Below are positions 12,171-22,826 of a DNA stretch of 64,000 nucleotides, one piece after another. Position 1 is the first letter of the stretch. Each line of letters begins with the position of its first letter. Origin of the DNA: Tulasnella sp. 424 (Eukaryota; Basidiomycota; Agaricomycetes; Cantharellales; Tulasnellaceae). A program made the translations under genes and the position numbers. Location: assembly GCA_019633425.1 (NCBI GenBank), contig WSUB01000068.1, positions 124,001-188,000 on the forward strand. The letters run 5' to 3'. The notes below the pieces were generated by a model, which was not told the DNA's origin, did no database searches, and worked only from the letters and a program-made list of their open reading frames with translations.

Positions 12171-13855
12171 TCAAGAGCTGGCGTCTAGCCTCGCTTTCTT
12201 CCCGCTCCCATCCTTGTCCTTCTCAGCTTGTTTTCGTTTCAATGCAGCCGGCACGAAAGCTGTACTTTCCTTCTTGAGGTCCCTCAACTCCGGTTCTGCG
12301 CTGATAACCGCCCCTGAGGGTGGTGCACCTGGTTTCGAAGGAAGACCGGGCGGCGGTGGCGGTAAAGACGGTTTGAGGGGAAGTCCTTTAGGCCGCGGTG
12401 GTATTTGAGAGGAACCAGGAGGTGGGGGAGGTGGGTATGTAGGGTATGTAGGTGGGACTGGGTGGTTTGAAGGATAGTCGAAAGGACTTGGTGCTACTAC
12501 TTGTGCTGGTGCGAAGCCAGGAGGCGGTGGAGGTGGAGGTGGAACCCCCGCTGGATACATAGAGACAGCAAATCCTGGCGGTGGAGGCGGTGGAGGTACC
12601 ATGGGGTATCCGGTTACGCCAAAACCGGGCGGTGGAGGAGGCGGAATCATGCCACCATAAGCATCGAATGTTGGCATGTAGCCTGGAGGTGGTGGAGGAC
12701 CTGGTGGGAGGGGGGGTGCTACGTACAACAACCAAGGGGTGAGTAATCGTTTGAAACAACGGTGCAATACGCCACGAACCTGCCATTGGCTTGGCCCGGG
12801 AGGGTGGAGAACCTGGTGGAAGAGGGATGTCTTTGAGCGAGGAGTCATCGTCATCGCTACTATCGTCATGGTCCCCTTCCTTTCCCTCAGCACCAGGTGG
12901 AAGCGGGACATCGGAGTCACCCTCTGCATTCAAGTAAAAGTAAGAATTCTGAAAATAAATCGTCCGAGGTAAAAACCCATACCTTCATCCTCATCACTGC
13001 TCTCATCACTGCTTCCACTAGCTTCTTCAGCGCCCCCAGCAGTAATCCCTTCAGCAGGAAGCTCGTGAGGTAGCAGTGCTGCACCAAGTCTGTTAACAGA
13101 GCGTCGGACCTCGGCAGCAGATAATAATACTCACGCCTTTCTATGTAGGGCATTCCAGGTGGGGGCATGCCATACGGATTCATGACAGGGTCATAGTAGA
13201 TACTCCGTTCTGGATGCTTCGGTAGACCATTCTTCTTGAACAGCGATCGGTTGTTGGTGGAAGCTGAACCAGAAGCCCCTTCTTCCCTATCATCTTCAGC
13301 CTTGCGCTCTCCATACACAAGTTTACGATGTTCCGGGTGTTTTTCAACGTAGTCTGCCTTCGTTTTCTTCACCCGATCAAGCTCGGAACGGAGTTCTGAC
13401 AGACGGGCTTGGCCGGACTTGTCCAATTCATTGCGATTGCCTAGGTGGGAAACACAAAAGTAAGAACTCCGATGACGTTGATAGTAGGAAATGGCTTACG
13501 AGCTTCTTCAAGTTTTCGGATTTCTGCTGACAGCTCTGTGAACAGGGAAAGTGAAATTCGCTTAGTTTCGGTAAACTCGGATACACGAAGACAAAGCACG
13601 AACCACCAGTATCGGTTTTGAGCGTTTTGACTTCCCGAGCCTTGGTTCGCGTTTCCTTGTTCTACCAACCGAAGCCCCATGCATCTCAGCCGAGGTTTCC
13701 GGTAAAACTGCAGGCGATGTTCCTTACCTTCTCCTTCTCTTTTTTCTTTAGCGCTTTCCCTGTGTATCTGATATAAGCATAAGCGTGGCATGGTTTCGGA
13801 ACATGTTAGAAGACTTACGATGAGCATCTGCTGGGTTGAGGTTCTTCTTACCCAT
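12171..13855 (-). CDS. WBP11: WBP11-like spliceosomal protein
   Basis: This belongs to the WW-domain-binding protein 11 / SNP70 family, nuclear proteins of pre-mRNA splicing whose proline-rich tracts bind WW domains. The start at 13855 gives the family hallmark MGKKNLNPADAHRKALKKKE, obtained when the second exon begins after an ATACACAG acceptor. Downstream come a Lys/Arg-rich helix, a coiled-coil-like ELRSELDRVKKTKADYVEKH, the YYDPVMNPYGMPPPGMPY segment, an acidic Ser/Asp-rich stretch, then several long proline runs (PPPPPPGF-type repeats). The last conserved block is DLKKESTAFVPAALKRKQ, before a basic C-terminus ending RLDASS. At least six introns are present. It shares a 168-bp divergent promoter with the F-box-like gene at 14024. 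Confidence 0.85.
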
Positions 13856-14023
13856 CGTTTCTGGGTTTGGGTTGGTGGTTGGTCGAACTTTTGGCGACGT
13901 ATTTGTGGCGATTGTTCACACGCCTTGCATTTCAGTCTCGTACATAATTTCGCCCCCCAAGGTGGCCTTGGCTTCCACTCTCCAGTAGCACCTCCCCAAC
14001 CTCCCCAACATCTTACATCCAAG

Positions 14024-15721
14024 ATGTCCACTACTACTATCCACACTATTCACGGCTATTTCGACCTCACGAGCTCAGCTCTACAGCCATCCCCCGGTCC
14101 CCGCAAAACGTCTACCCCGCAAACGCGCCGACAGCAGGGTAGAATTCTCTTGAACACTCGCAATGCTCTCCTCCTCGTTTGTCCGCTACTACCCACAAAG
14201 CAACCTACGCACGCCCTGTCAATGCCAGAAGAAGTTTGGAGACAAATTCTGGAGATTGTCCTGGGGGATATCCAGCTGTTCAAGCGAGCACTGGGCGGAA
14301 CTTCAATCGTCATTGGAGCGGATCTTCTAAGCGTCTGCAAGGCGTTCAAGGCGAGTTTTTCTCGGCTTTTGTACCGCCAGCGCACTCAAATCCATCGTAT
14401 CTCCTAGGCCGCATTGGCCCCAATTCTTTATGCAAACCCGAGCATTGCGTCGCAGGCCTCGCTCCTCTCATTACGCGACACTCTCGTCAAAGCCGACATG
14501 CAATGGGACGCTATCCGCCGTATCCCATATTCAACTCCAGGACGTTGGATTACGACCCTCGACATATCGACTCTAGGACCCAATTCTATCAAATCCCGAC
14601 TAGCAACCGATACCGCCTTGACGCAGCTATTTCACCTGACCCCGCTCCTATGCCACCTCAAGCTCCATCCGAAACTCGTTCTCAGTCGTCTCTCCCTCAA
14701 AAGCCTCCAGGAGTCTTGCGGTGCGAGACTTAAGTCGATTAAAGGCCTTGGGGTCCCTGATGCCGAAATGTTACCTTCCACGTTCGTCACTGATCCCGTG
14801 ACGGAGTTGCTCACGTGGACCCCGGAGCTGGAGGAACTAGAGGTCGTTGGCGGTGGTATTGGGGACTTCGAAGACGAGGAAGACGCGGAAGAAGAAGCCG
14901 AAGAGGATGACGCAGGCGAGCCGAGGCAGCTGCTTTCTCTGCCAAACCTGCAGAGGCTATCACTTATCGCCGTTCCGCGGAGCCCCGTCTTCCTTGCACT
15001 CCTCAGAGCTTCCCTCCCGAGTTTGGTCGACTTGACATTGACCTCCTATCGTGCAGAGGAAGTCGATGAGCAGGTTCTAGCGGCACAAGCGCTCGGTATC
15101 CCCATCGACGGACAAGGCGGGCCAGGCTTAATTGGTGGATTCCCGGGCCCCCAGCAACCGGCCATCCCGCTATCTTCTTCTTCTTCTACTTCACTCTTCC
15201 TTCAGAACCATGGTGAGGGACTGACGAAGCTGACGATGTTGCGGGCACCCGACTGGCCACCGATCCCATTCGCCCCTCCTCCAGACCTGTTAACAACATC
15301 CCCCAACCTTAAATATCTTCATTTCATCAACGAGAAGCATTCGGGAAATTTGGACGCGCCGTCAATTCGGTTGGACCCACCTACCAAGCCTCATCCTATG
15401 ACAGACATGACGTTGAGCAGGCCAAACGAAGACCTGCTTTCGTCACTTGAAACTATTCTTCGCAAATCGTCTGCGAACCAATCTCAATCTACCTCAGGTT
15501 CCCCTCCTAGAACTAGCTCCTTCCGTTCGCCGATTGCCAACACCCGCGAGACCTCTCTCCTCCCGCACCTATCCACGGTCCACTTCACGTCCGTTCGATG
15601 GCTCAAGCTGGCGAGCCGAGGTGCTCAAAATACTGGAACCAATGCCGGTATGAAGCAATGGAAGGCTGCCCTCCGGCGGTACGGTGTGAGGGTTGTAGAT
15701 ATGGAAGGCAACGAAGCTTGA
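14024..15721 (+). CDS. F-box-like protein, left edge of the duplicated region
   Basis: Two exons (14024-14350, 14408-15721) are joined by a GC-AG intron with donor AAG|GCGAGT; without splicing the frame ends at 14407. The protein has a degenerate F-box-like segment, MPEEVWRQILEIVLGD followed by a LLSVCKAFK helix, then a long region with weak leucine-rich spacing and an acidic tract of about 20 residues encoded near 14865-14910. F-box proteins select substrates for SCF ubiquitin ligases; the match here is weak, so the role is inferred. A Ser run is encoded by TCT/TTC repeats near 15175-15195. This is the only intact copy of the gene; three fragments of its 3' end recur downstream beside F-box genes 2 to 4. 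It is divergent from WBP11. Confidence 0.72.
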
Positions 15722-15992
15722 GTTTGCGCGCTTTGTTACTAGTGGTATGTTCTCTAGCTTAAATGTTCTCAACTAGTGTTGTTGTTATTACCCCCCTGTG
15801 ATCCATTTCTGTCTACCCCGAAGGCTCTGTACTTGTAGGATACGGCGAGAATAATAACACCCCTGATGGAACCTTTGTGGCAGTGCTGACTCCTTCCAGA
15901 TCACCTCGACTTGCACTGACTCACTTTCACCTGGTCAAGGGCCCGGTTGCGCCAGTTACGTTTCTGACTCCAAACTTGGGTCTTCAGTTCGG

Positions 15993-16000
15993 TATTTATT
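15993..16000 (+). promoter_or_regulatory. TATTTATT motif upstream of F-box gene 1
   Basis: A GGTATTTATT element lies about 50 bp before the F-box start codon. It is conserved at the same distance before the other three paralogs (18660-18667, 22772-22779, 26054-26061), so it is a good candidate core-promoter element. Conservation may also simply reflect recent duplication. Confidence 0.4.
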
Positions 16001-16045
16001 TCGTCATGTAATAGGGAGAGGAACGTCGACCACAATGCACCTAAC

Positions 16046-18013
16046 ATGTTCCTCTCTTCCGTTCTTAAATTCCTTCGCACTCTCACCGCAAGAAAGAACG
16101 GCACAGACCCGCCGCCGGCGAATGAAGTACAGAAGCGCACAGACTCGCCGTCGACGAATGAAGTAAAAAAGCTCCTGGCCAAGCTCATGGTTAGCGTAAA
16201 TCGCGCCCGTGGCGCCAACTTCTCGTCCGAGTGAGACCTGCTTTAATGTTCTAACCGTGCATCTTTCGCTGATGATCTTCATCCTAGCGGCCGTGTTGCC
16301 GACGACAAGACCGTACCAGAGATAGTGGCAAACATCGAGGCGCTGCAAGACATCCTCGCTTCCTGCACGCGTGAAACCCAAGAGGCCATCGCACGCCTCA
16401 ACCACCGTCGCAATAGCTTTCTCCCCATTCATCAGCTCCCTGTGGAGATCTTGGGACGGACTATCTACTTGGCCATTCATTTCGATCGCGAACCCTTTCC
16501 GAAGCGGCTCTCGACGCTCAGCACCGTCTGCAAGCGATGGAACACGACCATCCAGACCTCGCCAGAGTTCTGGTCCGTCCTGGACTGTCGCACTCGGCCC
16601 ACTACGGTACAATATTTCCTCAACAGGTCAATGAATGCCCCCTTATTCATCAAATGCCACACGAGACCTCACGGCTCAGGCCTGGGGTCGTTCCTCAACG
16701 TCGTCCTTCCGCACTCGGCTCGATGGGAGTCGTTGTACTACTGCGGATCGGCACGCTCTTTGGGCGAGGTGGCAACAGTTTCCGATACGCCGACAACGAT
16801 CCTAGCGGACCTCTACGTCTACAATATCGAGTTCGAACAAGCAAAACAGGGAGTAGCCCAACCACTATTCACCCTTTCGGAAGGACGTAACCTACGGGAC
16901 GTGCACCTTCGGGCGGCTACCTTGTCCTGCGACTCCCCGAGACTGGCATCTCTACGATCTCTGCAGCTCACATGGCTTTCCTCGCCACCATCAGTTGCTG
17001 AGCTCTCGCGGATCATCCTGCAGTCACCGAGATTGGACTCGCTAGTTTTGGCCCACTTCTTCCCTACGTCAACGGCGACGGCACCTGCAGCTTCAACCAC
17101 CAAAACAGCATCCTCAATCCTCCTATCGGACCTCAGGGACCTAGAAATACTCGAAGTCCCACAATCATACTACTTCGAATTATTGACGAGGTTGGAGGCA
17201 CCACGCTGTGACCGCGTCCTGTTAGGGGATCACCCGAAGCTGGAACCCCAAGATGTACCCAGGGCTACTCACCTATTGGACTCTGGGATTCTCGATCCCA
17301 AGTACCGTGCGCTGAGGTCGACCCTGCGCACCACCCTGCTTTCGGCTCAAGCACTACTCATCACTGTCTTCAAAGATCACACGGTCATTGGGGCAGACTT
17401 TTTCCCAGCACCGGATCGTAAGCCCCGTACGACTGCCACCACTACGGTCTTTCGGGATGGATGGAAGGCAAACCCACCGTTGTTGTTAACCATCGCTCCT
17501 CAGCCACAGAAGCCGTCCATCGACTGTCTCCCAGCCCTTGGAGAGCTTCTACACTCGGCAGGGGTCGTTGCACCAGTCATACTTACGGTAAAAGCCGATG
17601 GGGACCAGACGCTCGAGTTCCCCGCCAACACGTTCTCTGGCTTTACAACGCTCAAGGAGCTCAATATCGACGGCATGGCTGCTTTCCGAGCCGCCGCCAA
17701 GGAGTTGGGAAAGCCTCGAGGAACAAACTCCGAGGAGTTGGAATGGGCTTGTCCCCAGTTGACCGAGCTGCATATCCGGTTTGGCGGCGAGCAAAAGTTA
17801 GTGCAAGAGGAGGCCGCGCTGATGGTCGGATGGTTGCGCGACCGCTGGAGCACGCCAAGCGACAAGACGAAGGCGCCCTCCCCGTTGAACAAGTTCCATT
17901 TCGTCAATCACGCTTCCGATCGGGAAAAGGGATGGAGGTCAGCGTTCCAGGAGTGTAAGAAACTTTTACCCGGGATTGTAGACGACTTTTGTCCTTGTAC
18001 GAAGTTCGATTAA
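16046..18013 (+). CDS. F-box protein, tandem paralog 1
   Basis: Two exons (16046-16230 and 16288-18013) give 636 residues. After a variable head comes a conserved leader NEVKKLLAKLMVSVNRARG, then a helical stretch and a clear F-box: FLPIHQLPVEILGRTIYLAI, followed by the STVCKRWNTTIQTSPEFWS helix. The rest resembles a leucine-rich repeat array (strands such as SLRSLQLTWLSSPPSVAEL and FTTLKELNIDGMAAF) that should form the substrate-binding face of an SCF ubiquitin ligase adaptor. This copy differs from its three paralogs in two ways: it lacks the Arg-Gly repeat in the second half, and its head contains an imperfect internal duplication of the NGTDPPPANEVQK segment. It is the leftmost of four and lies directly behind the intact F-box-like gene. 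Confidence 0.85.
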
Positions 18014-18100
18014 CTGGTTGTCCAGTATTGCTGGGTCTGGCCGAGAGGCGAGCATGTAATACCGAAAGGTAGCAACCGTTCACGCTGACGAATGATAGCA

Positions 18101-18209
18101 CTACATCGCATTGATGATAGATTGTAATTTCCTGATATTTCGAGCCCAGTTTGTAACGTTACCTAGATGGTGCCTGTATGATGAGAATTTTCTGTCTGGA
18201 GTTTTCCAG
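18101..18209 (-). pseudogene. PUP2 3'-end relic 1
   Basis: This is the shortest relic of the proteasome alpha-5 gene. It retains the last exon (reading ...LQSIINAM and stop, against LQSIIDSM in the intact gene) and part of the last intron, then breaks into F-box-like gene sequence at about 18209. It cannot encode a proteasome subunit. Confidence 0.8.
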
Positions 18210-18420
18210 TGCTCCTTCCGTTCGCCAATCGCCAACTCCCACGAGACCTCTCTCCACCCGCACCTATCCACTGTCCACTGCACGTCTGTTCGATGGCTCA
18301 AGCTGGCTAACCGAGGGGCCCAGGATACGGGAACTAATGCCGGTATGAAACAATGGAAGGCTGTCCTCCGGCGGTACGGTGTGATGGTTGTAGACATGGA
18401 AGCAACGAGACTTGAGTTTT
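18210..18420 (+). pseudogene. 3' fragment 1 of the F-box-like gene
   Basis: The sequence aligns with 15516-15721 of the intact gene, starting at GCTCCTTCCGTTCGCC. The coding frame of the parental C-terminus (YGV.VVDME) is still readable but has no start codon of its own. The following sequence to 18714 matches the parental 3' flank and the leader of the next F-box gene. Confidence 0.8.
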
Positions 18421-18714
18421 CCGCGTTTTCGATTCGGTATGTTCTCTAGCTTTAATGTTATCAACTAGTGTTGTTCTGCGTAGAAGTTATTACTCCCCTG
18501 TGATCCATTTCAGTCTGCCCCGAAGGTTCTGTACTTGTAGGACACGGCGGCGATAATAATGACATCCCCGATCTGTGTGGCAGTGCTGACTCCCTCCGGA
18601 TCAGCGAGTGTGCTAGCTCGACCTGCACTGACGCAAATTCATCTGAGTCCCCAGCTTGGTATTTATTTGGTCATGTAATAGTGAAAGTAACGTTAACCAC
18701 AACGTCAACCTAAC

Positions 18715-20711
18715 ATGCTCCTCCCTTCTCCTTTCGAAAACCTTCGTACTCCCACCAAAAAATCAGACGATGCAGACTCACCGCCGACGAATGAGGTACA
18801 AAAGCTCCTGGACGAGCTCATGGTTAGCGTGAATCGCAGCCGCGGTGCCAACTTCTCGTCTGAGTGAGACCTACTTTAATTTCTAACCGTAGATCTTTCG
18901 CTGACGATCTTCACCCCAGCGGTCGCGTTGCCGGCGACAAAACCGAGCCAGAGTTAAAGGCGAACGTCGAGGCGCTGCAAGACATCCTCGCGTCCTGCAC
19001 GCGTCAAACCCAAGAAGCCATCGCACGCCTCAACCACCGCCGCAATAACTTTCTCCCCATTCACCAGCTCCCTGTGGAGATCTTGGGACGGACTATCTAC
19101 TTGGCCATTCATTTCGATCTCCAACCTTTTCCGAAGCGGCTCTCGACGCTCAGCACCGTCTGCAAGCGCTGGAACACGGCCATACAGACCTCGCCACAGT
19201 TCTGGTCCGTCCTGGACTGTCGCACTCGGTCCACTACGGTACAATATTTCCTCAACAGGTCGATGAATGCCCCCTTATTCGTCAACTGCGACACGAGACC
19301 CCACGGCTCAAACGTGGGGTGGTTCCTCGATGCCGTCCTTCCGCACTCAGCTCGGTGGGAGTCGCTGTACTACTGCGGATCGGCATACTCTTTGGGCAAG
19401 GTGGCAACAGTTTTCGATTCGCCGACACCGATCCTAGCGGACTTGTACGTCTACAGCACCGATTTCGAGCTGGCGAAACAAAGGGCGGCGCAACCACTTT
19501 TCACCCTTTCGGAAGGACGTGGGCTGCGGGACGTGCACCTTCGGGCGGCTACCTTGTCCTGCGACTCCCCGAGACTCGCGTCTCTACGGTCTCTACAGCT
19601 CACATGGCTTTCCTCACCACCGTCGGTTGCTGAGTTGTCGGAGATTATCCTTCAGTCCCCCAGATTGGACTCTCTAGTTTTGGCACACTTCTTCCCTACG
19701 GCGACGGCGGCACCGGCAACTTTTACCACTCAACCAGCCTCCTCCATCCTCCTATCGGAACTCATGGACCTGGAAATACTCGACGTTCCACGATCATACT
19801 ACTTCGACTTATTGACGAGGTTGGAGGCACCACGCTGCGACAACGTCCTATTAGGCAATCAACCGAGGCTGGGGTCCCAAGGTGCTCGGAGACCCACTCA
19901 CCCACTGGACTCTGGGATTCTCGATCCTAAATACCATGCCTTAAGGTCTACCCTGCGCACCACCCTCCTTTCGGCCCAAGCAGTATTCGTCACGGTCTTC
20001 AAAGATCACACTGTTATTGCGGCGGACTTTGTCCCTGTCCCGACTCGTCAGCGTCTTATGACAGTCATCCGAGGACGGGGACGAGGACGAGGAAGGGGTC
20101 GCGGAGGGCACACCGTCTTTCGGGATGGATGGAAGGCAAAACCCCCACCGCTGTTGTTAACTGTCACCCCTCAGCCACAAAAACAATCGGTCGACTGTCT
20201 CCCAGCTCTTGGAGAGCTTCTGCATTCGACGGGGGTCGTTGCACCAGTAAGGCTGACGGTAAAAGCCAATGGAAACAAGACGGCCGAGTTTCCCGCCAAC
20301 ACTTTCTCTGCCTTCACAACGCTGAAGGAGCTCAATATCGACGGCATGGCTGCTTTCCGAGCCGCCGCCAAGGAGTTGGGAAAGCCTCGAGGAACAAACC
20401 CCGAAGAGTTGGAATGGGCTTGTCCCCAGTTGACCGAGATGCATATTCGGTTTGGCGACGAGCAAAAGTTGGTGCAAGAGGAAGCGGCGCTGATGGTCGG
20501 ATGGTTGCGCGACCGCTGGGGCACGCCAACTGACAAGGCGAAGGCGCCCTCCCCGTTGACCCAGTTTCATTTCGTCAATCAGGCTTCCAATCCTGAAGAA
20601 CGATGGAAATCGGCTCTGCAGGAGTGTCAGGAACTTTTGCACGGGATTGTAAACGACTACGATATGTCTGGATGGGGTCCCAATCATTGTACTTGTAAGA
20701 AGTTTGCTTGA
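18715..20711 (+). CDS. F-box protein, tandem paralog 2
   Basis: Exons 18715-18863 and 18920-20711 give 646 residues; the intron lies at the same place as in paralog 1. The head reads MLLPSPFENLRTPTKK, with the shared TNEVQKLLDELMVSVNR leader. The F-box (LPVEILGRTIYLAIHFD, then CKRWNTAIQTSPQFWS) is intact. An Arg-Gly repeat, RGRGRGRGRGG, is encoded near 20065-20108 in the middle of the leucine-rich part; it is absent from paralog 1 and would be a flexible basic loop. The C-terminus ends in a Cys-containing CTCKKFA. The 3' flank carries PUP2 relic 2 and the MITE-like element. Intact frame and conserved splice sites suggest a functional gene. Confidence 0.85.
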
Positions 20712-20928
20712 CCGGGCTGTCCAGTATATAGTACTGGGTCTGACCGAGAGGCGAGCATGTAACACCAAAAAGCAGCGATCGTTCAAAGTTCACGCTGATA
20801 AATGATACCACAACATAGTATCAATGATAGATTGTAATTTCTCCGCACTTAATATTCCGAATCCATTTTGTGGCGTTACCTAGATGAAGCCATTATGATG
20901 AGAGTTTTCTGTCCGGAGTTCTCCAGTA

Positions 20929-20954
20929 CAGTCATTGACCCCTCCTTGCACCAC
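20929..20954 (+). repeat. Left terminal inverted repeat of the MITE
   Basis: It pairs with the complement of 21478-21503 over 24 of 26 bases. It contains the ACCCCTCCTTGCACCA core that recurs inside the element. Confidence 0.85.
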
Positions 20955-21121
20955 CTTAACATATTTCCGTCACCAGTCAGTCAAATCGTATTAGAATGCC
21001 GTGTAGTTTAGCAGAGCAATAATTATACACACATTCTACAGACGAACAAAATTTGAAACAGCTTGGGGAAGGGGGAAGGGTGGGGTGGAGGTATTCTATG
21101 GTAGGGGGATTTTCTTGGGGT

Positions 21122-21139
21122 GACCCCTCCTTGCACCAG
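21122..21139 (+). repeat. Inner inverted repeat, left arm
   Basis: GACCCCTCCTTGCACCAG here is the exact reverse complement of 21460-21477. It repeats the core of the outer terminal repeat, so the element contains two nested inverted pairs about 190 bp apart on the left and directly adjacent on the right. Confidence 0.85.
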
Positions 21140-21459
21140 ATGCCTTTTTCTCACACTTTTGACCCAAAAAATGTATATTACCATGCTCCAAATACATCTC
21201 TAGGCATTGCAATGTGATAATGCTACAAAGTATCGCACCCAGAATCATTTCCTCAGCTTGAGAGGCTGCTGCTACACAAGTCCAAAATATGTGTTACCAA
21301 AACCGCAATTTAGCCCCTAACTTGCATTCTTTCCCACTTCTGTCCTCCCTCCCTTGTTATTATGATCCACAAACTTAAGAATGTACTAAGATATGCAATA
21401 TAAATGGTTGGCCAAGAAATCATGGTCAGCTTGGGCTGCAGTTACTGGGAAGCAAGCAA

Positions 21460-21477
21460 CTGGTGCAAGGAGGGGTC
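21460..21477 (-). repeat. Inner inverted repeat, right arm
   Basis: This is the perfect partner of 21122-21139. It sits immediately before the outer right terminal repeat, giving two direct copies of TGGTGCAAGGAGGGGT in a row. Confidence 0.85.
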
Positions 21478-21924
21478 GTGGTGCAAGGAGGGGTACATGA
21501 CTGTAGATACACCCGCGCGAGCTGCACATCCAGCTTTTCTTCCACGACATCCTCTAGAACTTTCAAATTCAAATGCTGGGCTTCTTGCGGAGTCATTTGC
21601 TGAACGTGTCCAGGGCATATACTAGTGAGCGAAGCGAATCATTGCAATACGAGGTCCCATATGAAGGCGAAACCTTATGATATTTGTCCTGAAGCTCTGC
21701 TTGAGCAGCTTCTGAACCGCTCACAATGGTCCGTGTCCAGTATCCAATCAATGTGCACGACGGATCAGTGTGGTACCTGTGGGTAAGTGTTCAGCATAGT
21801 AGCCGCAAAAGTGTCTCGGAACGCAGAGCCAAGGGGCACACAGCTTGAGTAGCGCTCTCCACTTTAATGCTCTCGTCATAAGTGAAGGCGTGGTTTTGAG
21901 AGGTCACCTGGGTATTTCATCATT

Positions 21925-22454
21925 CTTTCCTACTTCCCTCTTCTTAAGAACCATGGTGAGGGACTGACGAAGCTGACGATGTTGCGGGCACCGACCGGCC
22001 GGCGATCCCATTCCCCTCTCCCTACGATCTTCTAAAAGCATCCCCCAGCCTGTAGTATCTTCATTTCATCAACGAGAGGCTTTCGAGAAATTTGGAGACG
22101 CCGTCAACTCGGTTAAACCAACCTACCAAGCCTCATACTATGACAGATCTGAAATTATTGAGCAGGCAAAACGAAGACCTGCTTTCGTCACTTGAAGGTA
22201 TTATTCGCAAATCGTCTGGGAACCAGTCTCAAACTACCTCAGGCTCACCTCCGGGAATCAGCTCCTTTCGTTCGCCAATTGCCAACACCCGCGAGACCTC
22301 TTGGCTGCTCCTGCACCTATCCACCGTCCACTTCACGTCCGTTCGATGGCTCAAGCTGGCGAGCCGAGGGACCCAAAATACTGGAACCAATGCCGGAGTG
22401 AAACAATGGAAGGCTGTCCTCCGGCGGTATGGTGTGAGGATTGTAGATATGTAA
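21925..22454 (+). pseudogene. 3' fragment 2 of the F-box-like gene
   Basis: It aligns with the parent from about 15187 onward, starting near the AACCATGGTGAGGGACTGACG segment. It is the longest of the three fragments. Small deletions and substitutions break the early part of the frame; the last 120 codons are open and end at a premature stop just after the parental VVDM position. The break with PUP2 sequence lies between about 21915 and 21927. Confidence 0.8.
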
Positions 22455-22826
22455 GCAACGAGGTTTGAGTTTTCCGCGCTTTGTCGGTATGTTAGGTAGC
22501 TTGAATGTTCTTAACTAGTGCTGTTCTGCGCAGAAGCTATTACTACGCTGTGATCCATTTCTGTCTACCCCGGAGGTCCTGTACTTGTGGGATACGGCGA
22601 TAATAATGACACCCCCGATGGAACCTTTGTGGCAGTGCTGACTCCTTCCGGATCAGCGAATTTGCTGGATCCCTCACCTCACCTTCCACTGACTCAATTT
22701 CATCTGGCCTCTCCAAGCAGACTCGGTTGCGCCAATTACGTTTCTGACTCAAACTTGAGTCCTCAGCTTGGTATTTATTTGGTCATGTAATAGCGAAAGT
22801 AATGTTAACCACAATGTCAACCTAAC

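Larger units (their letters stand above)
20929..21503. mobile_element. Tc1/mariner-type MITE, 575 bp, TA target duplication
   Basis: The element is bounded by near-perfect terminal inverted repeats of 26 bp beginning CAGTCAT and continuing ACCCCTCCTTGCACCAC; the only differences are two bases (TG against GT) after CAGTCAT. It is flanked by TA on both sides (20927-20928 and 21504-21505). The paralogous flank of F-box 3 reads CTCCAGTAGATACAC without the element and that of F-box 4 reads TTCCGGTAGACACAC, so the empty site contains a single TA. The inside is AT-richer than its surroundings and holds no convincing ORF, so it is non-autonomous. TA duplication is the hallmark of the Tc1/mariner superfamily. 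I cannot name the autonomous parent. Confidence 0.88.
20811..21924 (-). pseudogene. PUP2 3'-end relic 2, interrupted by a MITE
   Basis: This is the longest PUP2 relic. It contains sequence matching the last exon, the exon encoding [13 protein letters not shown] and the exon encoding [15 protein letters not shown], ending in sequence that matches 28890-28925 of the intact gene. The stop codon of the last exon is lost, the exons carry substitutions and small deletions, and a 575-bp element sits in the former last intron. It is non-functional. Confidence 0.82.

Noticed and set aside
12388..12933. Second open frame of 181 codons within WBP11 on the same strand
   Set aside because: It is a shifted frame of proline-rich repeats; the frame with the conserved WBP11 C-terminal block is the coding one.
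14351..14407. Premature stop breaking the F-box-like gene at 14407
   Set aside because: A GC-AG intron with good flanks removes the stop and restores the frame, so the gene is not taken as broken.
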